From NCBI GenBank assembly GCA_021801615.1, contig JAJYXS010000119.1:1-18766 (forward strand): a stretch of DNA of 18,766 nt. Reading direction: 5' to 3'. Numbering within the stretch: the first letter of the stretch is position 1; every line of letters begins with the position of its first letter. Made by a program: the position numbers and the translations under genes. The DNA comes from Actinomycetes bacterium. Its GTDB lineage: Bacteria; Actinomycetota; Acidimicrobiia; Acidimicrobiales; RAAP-2. This document shows, one piece after another, positions 5,714 to 13,302 of this stretch. The notes below the pieces were generated by a model that was not told the DNA's origin, did not search any database, and saw only the letters and a program-made list of their open reading frames with translations.

Positions 5714-7882
5714 GTGGGCGCCGACGACGTCGCCGCGGTCCTCGCGAAGGTCACGGCGACCCTGCCCGGCGGCGGAGAGGTCCGGCCGGGCCAGCTGCAG
5801 ATGGCGCGCGCGGTCGCCCGCGCCATCGCCTCGGGACGACACCTCGTCGTGCGCGCCGGAACGGGCACCGGGAAGTCCCTCGCGTACCTCGTCCCGGCCG
5901 TCGTCTCCGGCGAGCACGTCGTGGTCGCCACGGCGACGAAGGGGCTCCAGGACCAGCTCGCCGAGAGGGACCTCCCTGCGCTCGCCCGAGCGCTCGGCCG
6001 CCCCGTGTCCTTCGCGGTCCTGAAGGGGAGGGCGAACTACCTCTGCCTCCAGCGAGCCTCGGAAAGCGCGTCGGAGATGGAGCGCCGCGGCGCCCAGCCG
6101 GACCTCGGCGAGGCGGCCGATGGCCCGGGGTCCTTGGACGACGCCTCCGGGGAGGTCGGCGGGCACCAGGGCGGTCCGCTCCAAGCAGGACACCTGGCGG
6201 AGGACGTGCGCCGGCTGCTCGCCTGGTCGCGTCGGACCGAGACGGGCGACCGGGACGATCTCGACTTCGAGCCGGAGGACCGAGCGTGGGCGATGGTGAG
6301 CGTCGGTGCCCGAGAGTGCCCCGGCTCACACCGCTGCCCCGAGGGCGCCCGGTGCTTCGCCGAGCGCGCCCGAAGGCACGCGGCGCAAGCGGATGTCGTC
6401 GTGGTGAACACCCATCTCTACGGCGCCCACGTCGCGAGCGGCGGCGCGCTCCTCCCGCCCCACGACGTCGTCGTCTTCGACGAGGCGCACGAGACCGAGG
6501 ACGTGATGACCCACAGCCTCGGTGTCGACCTCGTGCCGGGCGCCTTGCGCGCGCTGCACGGCGCGGCGCGCACCGTGCTCGGCCGCGACAGCGAGCCCTC
6601 GGGGCTCGACGTCGCGGCCGACCGGCTCCGAACGCTGCTCTCCGCGCACGTCGGATGCCGCGTGCTGCGCGCACCGGGGCACGGCCAGGGTCGGCGGTCT
6701 GCGGCAAAGCCCGCCGTGCAACGACGCGGCGGCGCAGAGCGGGACTTCTTCGGGCTCGGCAGCGTCGCGAGCGCCCGGAGCACCGGCGACGCGGCCTCCG
6801 TGCCCACGGCCGGCCCCGTCGGCACGGCCTCGACCGGCGACGCGCTCGACACGGAACTGGTCTCGATCCTCGAGCTGACCCGCTCTCGGCTCGAGAGGCT
6901 GCGAGCCCGCTTGACGTCGATCGATGCTGCGTCGGGCGGTCCCGGCGGACAAGACGCACGCGGCGGTGGCGCCCGCCGGGCCAGGGCCCTCAGCACGTCG
7001 GCGCACCTCGAGCAGGCGGTCCAACGGTTCCTCGCGCCCGGAGACGCCGACGTCGCGTGGGTCGAGGGGACGCCACGGGGACCGGCGCTGCGCCTCTCCC
7101 CCGTGGAGGTCGGACCCGTGCTCGCCGCGAGGCTGTGGGGGTCGCTGACCGCGGTCCTCACGAGCGCCACGATCCCCCCGCACCTCGCCCGGCGCCTGGA
7201 ACTGGACCGCTTCGACGTCGACCACCTCGATGTCGGCAGCCCGTTCGACTTCCGCTCGCACGCGCTCCTCTACGTGGCCCGCCACCTGCCCGACCCCCGG
7301 CGAGCCGGCGCGCAGGGCGCGGTCTTGGACGAGCTCGAAGCGCTGATCTCGGCGGCGGGCGGCCGGACCCTGGCGCTGTTCACGAGCCGCCGGGCCGCGC
7401 TCGAGGCGGCGGAAGCGCTCGCGGCGCGCCTGGCTTTCCGGGTGCTCGTGCAAGGGGACCTCCCGAAGGGTCGGCTGCTCGCAGAGTTCGCCCGCGACGA
7501 GACGTCGTGCCTGTTCGCCACGCTCGGGTTCTGGCAGGGCGTCGACGTGCCAGGCCGCGCGCTCACGCTGCTCACCGTCGACCGGCTCCCTTTCGGGCGT
7601 CCCGACGATCCGCTCCTCGACGCGCGCCGCGAGCGCGCCGGCGACGCGGCGTTCACACTGGTCGACCTGCCGCGCGCCGCCACCCTGCTCGCGCAGGGGG
7701 CCGGACGGCTCGTGCGCAGCGCAAGCGACCGCGGCGTCGTCGCGGTCCTGGACCCGCGGCTCGCGACCGCCCGCTATCGAAACGTGCTGCTCGACGCGCT
7801 CCCGCCGATGCGCCGAACGATCGACCGCCAAGAGGCGGTCGCCTTCCTCCGGAGCGTCCTCGCCGAGCGCGCGGGGAGCTGA
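5714..7882 (+). CDS. dinG: DinG/XPD-type ATP-dependent DNA helicase with Fe-S cluster
   Basis: A superfamily 2, 5'-3' helicase of the DinG/YoaA/XPD group, acting on branched or damaged DNA. The 722-residue protein shows Walker A AGTGTGKS (48-55), TATKGLQDQL (73-82), four cysteines placed for a 4Fe-4S domain (Cys111, then ECPGSHRCPEGARC with Cys202, 208 and 214), and Walker B DEAH (256-259). Near the C-terminus are GFWQGVDVPG and the arginine-finger segment QGAGRLVRS. A low-complexity region (about 310-365) lies between the helicase halves. The start is GTG 5714, supported by the -10 box at 5701-5706. No exonuclease domain is fused at the N-terminus, unlike some Gram-positive DinG proteins. 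It faces the K+ channel gene convergently across 31 bases. Confidence 0.92.
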   Translation: MGADDVAAVLAKVTATLPGGGEVRPGQLQMARAVARAIASGRHLVVRAGTGTGKSLAYLVPAVVSGEHVVVATATKGLQDQLAERDLPALARALGRPVSFAVLKGRANYLCLQRASESASEMERRGAQPDLGEAADGPGSLDDASGEVGGHQGGPLQAGHLAEDVRRLLAWSRRTETGDRDDLDFEPEDRAWAMVSVGARECPGSHRCPEGARCFAERARRHAAQADVVVVNTHLYGAHVASGGALLPPHDVVVFDEAHETEDVMTHSLGVDLVPGALRALHGAARTVLGRDSEPSGLDVAADRLRTLLSAHVGCRVLRAPGHGQGRRSAAKPAVQRRGGAERDFFGLGSVASARSTGDAASVPTAGPVGTASTGDALDTELVSILELTRSRLERLRARLTSIDAASGGPGGQDARGGGARRARALSTSAHLEQAVQRFLAPGDADVAWVEGTPRGPALRLSPVEVGPVLAARLWGSLTAVLTSATIPPHLARRLELDRFDVDHLDVGSPFDFRSHALLYVARHLPDPRRAGAQGAVLDELEALISAAGGRTLALFTSRRAALEAAEALAARLAFRVLVQGDLPKGRLLAEFARDETSCLFATLGFWQGVDVPGRALTLLTVDRLPFGRPDDPLLDARRERAGDAAFTLVDLPRAATLLAQGAGRLVRSASDRGVVAVLDPRLATARYRNVLLDALPPMRRTIDRQEAVAFLRSVLAERAGS

Positions 7883-7913
7883 GCCAGCCGCTGCACCGCT
7901 CGGCAAGTCGCGA

Positions 7914-8864
7914 TCAGCGCTCGGGGTCGAGGACGAGGAGGCGGTCGTCCGCCTCGAGCAGCGGGTCGTCGACCACGCCCATCACGACGCGCCCGTCGTG
8001 GACCACACCGAGCACCACGCCGCGCTCGCGCACGCGCGCCGCGCTGAGCGGGCGTCCGACGCCATCGTGGCCCACCGGCACCTCCTTCAGGCGGAAACCC
8101 TCCGAGTCGAGGATCCGCAAGAGCAGCTCGCCTGCGTGCGGCGCCTCCAAGGACTTCGCGACCGTGTGCGCGAGCAGCTCTTCGCCGGACACGGCGTCGA
8201 TGCCCATCTCGCGCAGGGCTTGGCAGACCTTCGGCGAGGTGGCGATGGCGATCGCCGGCGTCTGCGGCGCGAGCTTGTGGACGAGGACCGCGGTCACGAG
8301 GACGGACGCGTCGTCGGCCCCTGCAACGAGCACCTGCGCGGCGCGATCGGGCCGGGCACGGCGTATCGCGTGCTCGCTCGTCGGGTCCGCGGCCTCCACG
8401 TGCGCCTCGTCGGGGAACGCTGACCTGTCGCCTGTGGTGACGACCACCACCTTGCGGCCGGCGGCGACGAGCTCGGTGACCGCAGGCGCGAGCGCCGGGT
8501 GGCTGCCGATGACCACGATCTCGCCGCCGGTCGCCTCACGCCGTTCCATCCCGAGGAGCCTACGCAGGTGCGTCGACGCCACGGCCCCTGCGAACAGCGC
8601 GAACGCCGAGGCGAGCAGCGGGATCGTCGTCAGCATCACGAGGGACGCGATCAGCCGGCCGGTGGGGTTCCTCGGCGTGATGTCGCCGTAGCCGACGGTC
8701 GTCGCCGTGGTGATCGCCCAGTACAAGGACGTGTCGAAGGCAAGGTGCTGGGTGGCCGCGAACGCCGCTGCGCCGGCGAAGAGGCACACCGCGCCGAGGA
8801 GGATGAGACGGCCGGGCTGGGAACGCACCACCTTCGAGGCGAGCAGACCGAGGACGGTGAGCAC
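7914..8864 (-). CDS. Two-TM potassium channel with RCK-like cytoplasmic domain
   Basis: Membrane protein of 316 residues. TM1 spans about 19-38, the pore helix leads into selectivity filter TTVGYGD (55-61), and TM2 spans about 72-98. A Rossmann-like RCK/TrkA_N domain follows (about 114-240), then a TrkA_C-like domain (about 245-316). This is the MthK/Kch-type layout, expected to form a K+-selective tetramer gated by a cytoplasmic ligand. The RCK dinucleotide loop is degenerate: where GxGxxG is usual the sequence is GSHPAL (120-125), and the acidic residue normally ending strand 2 is missing (VVVVTTGD), so NAD binding is doubtful. The gene starts at GTG 8864, nine bases after the era stop, with GAGG about 7 bases upstream, and is the last gene of the hrcA-headed cluster. 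Confidence 0.9.
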   Translation of the reverse strand: MLTVLGLLASKVVRSQPGRLILLGAVCLFAGAAAFAATQHLAFDTSLYWAITTATTVGYGDITPRNPTGRLIASLVMLTTIPLLASAFALFAGAVASTHLRRLLGMERREATGGEIVVIGSHPALAPAVTELVAAGRKVVVVTTGDRSAFPDEAHVEAADPTSEHAIRRARPDRAAQVLVAGADDASVLVTAVLVHKLAPQTPAIAIATSPKVCQALREMGIDAVSGEELLAHTVAKSLEAPHAGELLLRILDSEGFRLKEVPVGHDGVGRPLSAARVRERGVVLGVVHDGRVVMGVVDDPLLEADDRLLVLDPER

Positions 8865-8873
8865 CGGCGAACC

Positions 8874-9773
8874 TCAGTAGCCTAGGCGGTCGAGCGCGTC
8901 GGGTCGCTGCTGCCAGTGCTTCTCCACGCGCACGTGCAGCTCCAAGAAGGCGCCCGCCGGGAGCTGCCGGCGCACCGCGGTGCCGACCTCTCTCAGCACC
9001 TCGCCGCCCCGCCCGATGACGATCCCCTTCTGCGAGCCGCGCTCCACCAGGATCTCGCAGCGGACCCGGGGCCATTCCCACTCGGTCACCCGGCAGGCGA
9101 TCGAGTGCGGCAGCTCCTCGCGCACGCGCCGGAGCAGCTGCTCGCGCACGAGCTCCGCGACCTTGAGCGCCTCTGGCGTGTCGCTCGCCGTCTCCTCGGG
9201 GTAGTACGCGGGGCCCTCGGCGAGACGCTCGACGATCGCGTCCACGAGCCGGTCCACCCCCTCCCCGGTGCGCGCGGAGACCGGGAAGTACTCGGCGAGG
9301 TCCCCGCCGCAGAGCTCCTCGACGGCGCCGGCTGCGGCGGCGAGCTGCCCGAGCACGTCGGCAGGGCGCGCGCGGTCCACCTTGTTCACCGCGACGAGGA
9401 GGCGGCCCCGTTCCTTGCCCTCCGGGCCTTCGAGGCCCTGCACGGCCGCGACCGCACGTGCGAGCACCATGCGGTCCCCGCGCCCGACCGGCGCCGTCGC
9501 GTCGAGCACCGCCACCACGACGTCCACGTCGGACAGCGAGGTGCGCGCGGTCTCGACGAGCCGCTCGCCCAGCAGCGTGCGGGGGCGGTGGAGACCCGGC
9601 GTGTCCACGAGCACCACCTGGGCACCAGGGCGGTGGACCACGCCGCGCACGCGCTGGCGCGTGGTGCTCGGGCGCGACGAGACGATCGAGACCTTCGCCC
9701 CCACCATCCGGTTGACCAGCGTCGACTTGCCGACGTTCGGACGGCCGAGGACCACCGCGAACCCCGCCTTCAC
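8874..9773 (-). CDS. era: GTPase Era
   Basis: Essential GTPase that binds the 3' end of 16S rRNA and assists late 30S subunit assembly. The 299-residue protein has G1 GRPNVGKST (10-18), G2-region STTRQR, G3 DTPG (57-60), G4 NKVD (130-133), G5 SARTG (166-170), and a C-terminal KH domain with GIVIGRGGEVL (250-260). About a dozen residues rich in Gly and Glu (111-123) are inserted before G4. The start is GTG 9773, seven bases downstream of the corC stop, with GGAGGGG overlapping the end of corC as ribosome-binding site. The usual actinobacterial downstream partner recO is not next to it; a K+ channel gene is. Confidence 0.97.
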   Translation of the reverse strand: MKAGFAVVLGRPNVGKSTLVNRMVGAKVSIVSSRPSTTRQRVRGVVHRPGAQVVLVDTPGLHRPRTLLGERLVETARTSLSDVDVVVAVLDATAPVGRGDRMVLARAVAAVQGLEGPEGKERGRLLVAVNKVDRARPADVLGQLAAAAGAVEELCGGDLAEYFPVSARTGEGVDRLVDAIVERLAEGPAYYPEETASDTPEALKVAELVREQLLRRVREELPHSIACRVTEWEWPRVRCEILVERGSQKGIVIGRGGEVLREVGTAVRRQLPAGAFLELHVRVEKHWQQRPDALDRLGY

Positions 9774-9780
9774 CGCCGCC

Positions 9781-11106
9781 TCACCCCTCCGAGTCGTCGC
9801 CGGAGGCGCCGACGGCGGTGGTGCGCTCGATCCGGACCCGGGAGATGCGGCGTCCCTGCACGCGCTGGGCGACCAGCCGCACGCCGTCGACGTCGACGGA
9901 TTCCCCCTCGGCGGGAACGTGCCCGCTCAGGGCGAGCATCAGCCCCCCGACCGTGTCCCAGCCCTCCTGGGGGAGCTCGGTGCCGATGAGGTCGTCGACG
10001 TCGTCGATCGCCATGCGACCGGTCACGACCACGCTCCCGTCGGGAAGGGTCTCGACGACGGGCTCTTCGGTGTCGTACTCGTCGACGATCTCCCCGACGA
10101 GCTCTTCGATGAGGTCCTCCAAGGTGACGAGGCCCACCGTGCTGCCGTACTCGTCGACGACGATCGACATGTGGAACTTCGCGTCCTGCATCTCGCGCAG
10201 GAGCGCGGTCAGGCGTTTCGTCTCCGGCACGAAGTGCGCCGGCCGCAGGTGCGCGCGCACCGGGTCTGCGCCGTGGCCGTCGTTCTCGGCGCGCATGAGG
10301 TCCTTCGCGTAGGCGATGCCCACCACGTCGTCGACGTCGCCTTGCTGGACCGGGACTCGGCTCCATCCCGCCGCGAGCACCCGGGTGAGGGCGTCGTGGA
10401 CGGACACGTCCGCGTCGAGGGTGAACATGTCGAGGCGAGGCACCATCACCTCGCGAACCACCGCGTCGCCGAAGTCGATGATCGAGTGGATGAGCGTCCG
10501 CTCCTGCAGCTCGATCACGTCCTCGGCCTGCGCGACGTCGGCCATCGCCAACAGCTCGGACTCGGTCACCTTCGGCGGCCGGGCGCCTGTCGCACCGCGG
10601 CGGCCGATGAGGAGGTCGGCGAGGCCGATCAGCACCGAGGAGATCGCCCGCACCGGCGCGAACCGCACCAGCGCGTCCACGATCGGCGCGGTGAACAGCG
10701 CCGCACGCTCGGGGTTGCGCACGGCCCAGTTCTTCGGCACCGCCTCGAAGAGGACGAAGATCACCACGACTTCGAACACGGTGCCTGCCACGACACCCCA
10801 CGCGCCGAGCCACGCGGACGCGATCACCCCGACGAGGGTCGCCGACACCAGCTGGCAGACGAGGACGAGCAGGAGGACCGGGTTCAGGAACCGCTCGGGG
10901 TGCTCGACGAGGCGTGCGAGCGGCCGCGCGCCCCGGCGCCGCTCGTCCAAGAGCGCCTTCGCCTTCACTCGGTCGGTCTGGACGAGGCTCGTCTCGGAGA
11001 GCGCCAGGATCCCGGACGCGCCCAGCAGCACGACGATGACGACGAGGAGCACCCAGTCGGTCGCTCGGAACCCTGCGCTCGCGACGACGGGCGACACCGA
11101 GGTCAC
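9781..11106 (-). CDS. corC: CorC/HlyC-family membrane transporter (CNNM plus CBS domains)
   Basis: Membrane protein implicated in Mg2+/Co2+ transport; older annotations call it hemolysin C. From GTG 11106 it has 441 residues. Transmembrane segments lie near 17-36, 75-97, 103-122 and 138-166, the CNNM/DUF21 domain with SETSL at 37-41. A CBS pair follows (from MVPRLDMFTL at 221-230 to VGLVTLEDLIEELVGEI at 324-340), then the CorC_HlyC C-terminal domain (about 355-428). The frame stays open far upstream, but that part overlays ybeY. GTG 11106 overlaps the ybeY stop as GTGA (11103-11106) and gives a normal N-terminus. The ybeY-corC-era order is typical of actinobacteria. Confidence 0.93.
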   Translation of the reverse strand: MTSVSPVVASAGFRATDWVLLVVIVVLLGASGILALSETSLVQTDRVKAKALLDERRRGARPLARLVEHPERFLNPVLLLVLVCQLVSATLVGVIASAWLGAWGVVAGTVFEVVVIFVLFEAVPKNWAVRNPERAALFTAPIVDALVRFAPVRAISSVLIGLADLLIGRRGATGARPPKVTESELLAMADVAQAEDVIELQERTLIHSIIDFGDAVVREVMVPRLDMFTLDADVSVHDALTRVLAAGWSRVPVQQGDVDDVVGIAYAKDLMRAENDGHGADPVRAHLRPAHFVPETKRLTALLREMQDAKFHMSIVVDEYGSTVGLVTLEDLIEELVGEIVDEYDTEEPVVETLPDGSVVVTGRMAIDDVDDLIGTELPQEGWDTVGGLMLALSGHVPAEGESVDVDGVRLVAQRVQGRRISRVRIERTTAVGASGDDSEG

Positions 11107-11636
11107 GCCGATCCGCCGCCTTCGTGGTCGCGCGAGTGATCGCGCGAGTGGTAGCTCGAGAGGAGCTGGCGCTCGAGGCGCTCGAGCGCCTCGGCCTCCT
11201 CGTCCGTCTCGTGGTCCATCCCGAGGAGGTGCAGCAGCCCGTGCACGACGAGCAGCGCGAGCTCGTCGTCGAGGGTCGTCGCGCGCTCGGCGGCGTCGCG
11301 CGCGGCCACCGCCGGGCAGATCACGACGTCGCCGAGGAGGGTGAGCGGCTCCTCCTCGGCGTCCGCCCCGGGCCCGCGCCCCCCCGAGTCCGGGGATCGC
11401 CCGCCCACCGGAGGCTCGTCCTCGATCGGGAACGCGAGCACGTCGGTGGGCCCGGTGCGCCCGAGGAATTGCTCGTTCAAGGCGGCGATCGACGGCTCGT
11501 CGACGAAGAGGATCGACACCTCGACCTCGCCGTGCACCTGGCGATCTTCCAGCACCCTGCGTGCGAGCGCCGCCCACCGGTCGAGGTCGACCTCGCCGTC
11601 TGCCTGCTCGTCGGCGACGAAGACGTCAACGGCCAT
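11103..11636 (-). CDS. ybeY: Endoribonuclease YbeY (rRNA maturation factor)
   Basis: Zinc-dependent single-strand RNase needed for 16S rRNA 3'-end maturation and ribosome quality control. The 177-residue protein carries HGLLHLLGMDH (132-142), the metal-binding HGxxHxxGxDH with His132, His136 and His142. Upstream are FLGRTGPTDVLAFP (57-70) and LGDVVICPAVA (101-111). An acidic/Gly-rich insert (about 73-97) separates these blocks and is longer than usual. The C-terminus ends in an unusual HSRDHSRDHE tail, an in-frame duplication of HSRD. ATG 11636 overlaps the end of phoH by 11 bases, and the stop overlaps corC as GTGA. Confidence 0.95.
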   Translation of the reverse strand: MAVDVFVADEQADGEVDLDRWAALARRVLEDRQVHGEVEVSILFVDEPSIAALNEQFLGRTGPTDVLAFPIEDEPPVGGRSPDSGGRGPGADAEEEPLTLLGDVVICPAVAARDAAERATTLDDELALLVVHGLLHLLGMDHETDEEAEALERLERQLLSSYHSRDHSRDHEGGGSA

Positions 11637-12669
11637 CGGCGGAGCGCTCGGCCTCCTCGTACGCGCGGATGATGTCGGCCACGATCTGGTGGCGGACCAC
11701 GTCTCGACGCGTCAGGTGCACGAAGGCGATCCCGGGAACGTCGCCGAGCACCTTGTCGAGCCCCACGAGCCCCGACCGTCCGCCAGGGACGTCGATCTGG
11801 GTGACGTCGCCGGTGACGACGCACTTGGAGCCGAAGCCGATCCGGGTGAGGAACATCTTCATCTGCTCGGGCGTCGTGTTCTGCGCCTCGTCGAGGATGA
11901 TGAACGAGTTGTTCAGGGTGCGCCCGCGCATGAACGCGAGGGGCGCGACCTCGATCGTGCCGCGGTCCAAGAGCCGCTGGGCGCCCTCGGGCTCCAAGAG
12001 GTCGTAGAGCGCATCGTAGAGCGGGCGCAGGTACGGGTCGACCTTCGCCATCAGGTCGCCGGGGAGGAAGCCGAGCCGCTCGCCCGCCTCGACCGCCGGG
12101 CGCGTCAGGATGATGCGGCTGACCGCTCGCGTCTGGAGGGCCTGCACCGCGAGCGCGACCGCGAGATAGGACTTGCCGGTCCCGGCAGGCCCGATGCCGA
12201 AGGCGATCGTGTTCGCGCCGATCGCGTCCGTGTAGCGCTTCTGGCCCGCGGTGTACGGACGGACGGTGCGACCTCTCGCCCCTCGCACCACCTCGGCGTT
12301 CAGCACCTCGGAGGGCCGGACGTCCTCGCGCACCATGTCGATCGTCCGCCGGACCTTCGCGGCGTCGAGGCCCTGGCCCGACTGGAGCACCAAGACGAGC
12401 TCTTCGAACAGCCGAGCCAGCCGCTCGGCCTCCGGGCCGTCCACCGCGATCCGGTTGCCCTGCACGGCGATGCGGTCCTCGGGGAACGACCGCTCGACGA
12501 GCCGCAGCAGCTCGTCGTGGGGGCCGAGGAGGCTCGCCATGAGGTGGGTGTCCGGCACCATCGTCTCCCTGCGCAGGTTCGGCGCGCCACAGCCCGCGGT
12601 TGCCCCGGCGTCCGCCGCCTCCTCGGCCTGCGCGGCGTGCAACGCCGCCGCGCGGTCGCTGGCGGTCAC
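11626..12669 (-). CDS. phoH: PhoH-family ATPase
   Basis: PhoH-like P-loop ATPase, related to the helicase/RNase fusion PhoH2, with an RNA-linked role usually inferred from its neighbour ybeY. From GTG 12669 it has 347 residues: an N-terminal region with QGNRIAVDGPE (70-80), Walker A GPAGTGKS (160-167), ILTRPAVEAGERLGFLPGD (187-205), Walker B IILDEAQN (257-264), and VVTGDVTQIDVP (284-295). The open frame extends upstream to 13074, but that part overlays the HIT gene. GTG 12669 overlaps the HIT stop as GTGA (12666-12669). A later ATG (VPD follows it, about residue 37) would also leave the conserved part intact, so the exact start is moderately certain. Confidence 0.94.
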   Translation of the reverse strand: MTASDRAAALHAAQAEEAADAGATAGCGAPNLRRETMVPDTHLMASLLGPHDELLRLVERSFPEDRIAVQGNRIAVDGPEAERLARLFEELVLVLQSGQGLDAAKVRRTIDMVREDVRPSEVLNAEVVRGARGRTVRPYTAGQKRYTDAIGANTIAFGIGPAGTGKSYLAVALAVQALQTRAVSRIILTRPAVEAGERLGFLPGDLMAKVDPYLRPLYDALYDLLEPEGAQRLLDRGTIEVAPLAFMRGRTLNNSFIILDEAQNTTPEQMKMFLTRIGFGSKCVVTGDVTQIDVPGGRSGLVGLDKVLGDVPGIAFVHLTRRDVVRHQIVADIIRAYEEAERSADGR

Positions 12670-13022
12670 CCCGGCGGCCACGTCATCGGGCGGCCGCCGA
12701 TCACGTGGAGGTGGAGGTGCGGCACCGAATTCTGCGCGTCCTTCCCCACGTTCAGCACCAGGCGGTACCCGCGCTCGGGGACGTCGAGGCCCTCTGCCTC
12801 GGCGACCGCGCGCGCGGTGGCGAACATCGCCGCGAGGTCCTCGGCATCGGCGTCGCCGAGCGCTCCGGCGTGCTCGACGTGGCGGCGCGGCACGACGAGC
12901 ACGTGCACCGGCGCCTGGGGATTGATGTCGCGGAAGGCGACGGTGCGGTCGGTGGCGTGCACGATGTCGGCAGGCACCGTCCCGGCCACGATCCCGCAGA
13001 AGAGGCACGCGGTCGGCGTCAG
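12666..13022 (-). CDS. HIT-family (HINT-like) nucleotide hydrolase, probable CTG start
   Basis: Histidine-triad protein, expected to hydrolyse phosphoramidate or other nucleoside monophosphate conjugates. The triad HLHLHV is at 102-107, with FRDINPQAPVHVLVVPRRH (30-48) upstream. The conserved zinc motif CLFC (6-9), followed by GIVAG, lies upstream of the first ordinary start codon in the frame (GTG 12989). That start would cut the motif off and leave 107 residues. Between the frame's upstream stop (13073) and the motif, the only start-like codon is CTG 13022. It overlaps the stop of the preceding HTH gene as CTGA, the same geometry as the GTGA overlaps elsewhere in the cluster. I therefore call an 118-residue protein from CTG. 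Product certain; start codon an inference. Confidence 0.85.
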   Translation of the reverse strand: MTPTACLFCGIVAGTVPADIVHATDRTVAFRDINPQAPVHVLVVPRRHVEHAGALGDADAEDLAAMFATARAVAEAEGLDVPERGYRLVLNVGKDAQNSVPHLHLHVIGGRPMTWPPG

Positions 13023-13264
13023 GGTTCCCGTCCGTCGCTCGACCGTCGGGGCGGCACGAGATGCTCGAGGTCACCGGGCGCGATCCGGCACGACTCGATG
13101 AACCGGTCGACGTCCTCAGCCTTCAGGCGGATCACCCGGCCGAACTTATATGCCGCGAGCTCGCCGCAGTCGATGAACCGGTAGAGGCTGCGCAAGGTGA
13201 CCCCGAGGCGGGCCGACGCGTCCTTCGTGCTCAGCCACTCGACCTGCTCCGCCATCATCCTCAT
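13019..13264 (-). CDS. Small excisionase/BldC-like helix-turn-helix protein
   Basis: An 81-residue DNA-binding protein. WLSTKDASARLGVTLRSLYR (10-29) forms the helix-turn-helix, and AAYKFGRVIRLKAEDVDRFI (37-56) forms the MerR/excisionase-type wing and following helix. It lacks an effector domain. Nearby genes are not phage-like, so despite family names such as excisionase it is more likely a host regulator. The start is uncertain among ATG 13264, 13258 and 13255. 13264 fits a leaderless mRNA from a TATTGA box 6 bases upstream, and 13258 fits GAGGA at about 9 bases. A direct repeat of ATACTTCC overlaps this start and could be its own operator. Its stop overlaps the HIT start as CTGA. Target genes are unknown. 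Confidence 0.8.
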   Translation of the reverse strand: MRMMAEQVEWLSTKDASARLGVTLRSLYRFIDCGELAAYKFGRVIRLKAEDVDRFIESCRIAPGDLEHLVPPRRSSDGREP

Positions 13265-13281
13265 ACTTCCTCAATACTTCC
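13263..13281. promoter_or_regulatory. Direct repeat and AT-rich island at the HTH gene start
   Basis: ATACTTCC occurs at 13263-13270 and again at 13274-13281, 11 bases apart, about one helical turn. The island is AT-rich against GC-rich surroundings and covers the HTH start codon and a possible -10 box (TATTGA, 13276-13271, minus strand). Its phasing suggests side-by-side binding of a small HTH protein, possibly the product of this gene. Function is inferred. Confidence 0.4.
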
Positions 13282-13302
13282 ACCACGCCGTGCGGCGGAC
13301 GC

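Noticed and set aside
7883..7913. Terminator between dinG and the K+ channel gene
   Set aside because: Only 31 bases, without a convincing inverted repeat or T-run.
9268..11139. Long open frame on the plus strand opposite era and corC (over 600 codons)
   Set aside because: It is antisense to two well-supported genes, has no recognisable domain, and has the Arg/His/Asp-rich composition expected from reading GC-rich coding DNA backwards. Other long frames opposite dxs, dinG and lepA were rejected for the same reason.
11107..11577. N-terminal extension of corC (157 more codons)
   Set aside because: The added region lies entirely over ybeY in another frame and is Arg/Ala-rich without a domain. 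GTG 11106 overlaps the ybeY stop and gives a normal family length.
12670..13074. N-terminal extension of phoH upstream of GTG 12669
   Set aside because: It overlays the HIT gene, whose triad and zinc motifs are clear in its own frame.
13140..13155. Internal promoter at TATAAG on the minus strand inside the HTH gene
   Set aside because: The bases encode the conserved AYKFGR segment, and the hexamer lacks the final T of TAnnnT. Coding constraint explains it.
13019..13264. Prophage or integrative element marker (excisionase-like HTH)
   Set aside because: No integrase, attachment repeat or other phage gene is nearby. The gene is embedded by a stop/start overlap in a housekeeping operon.
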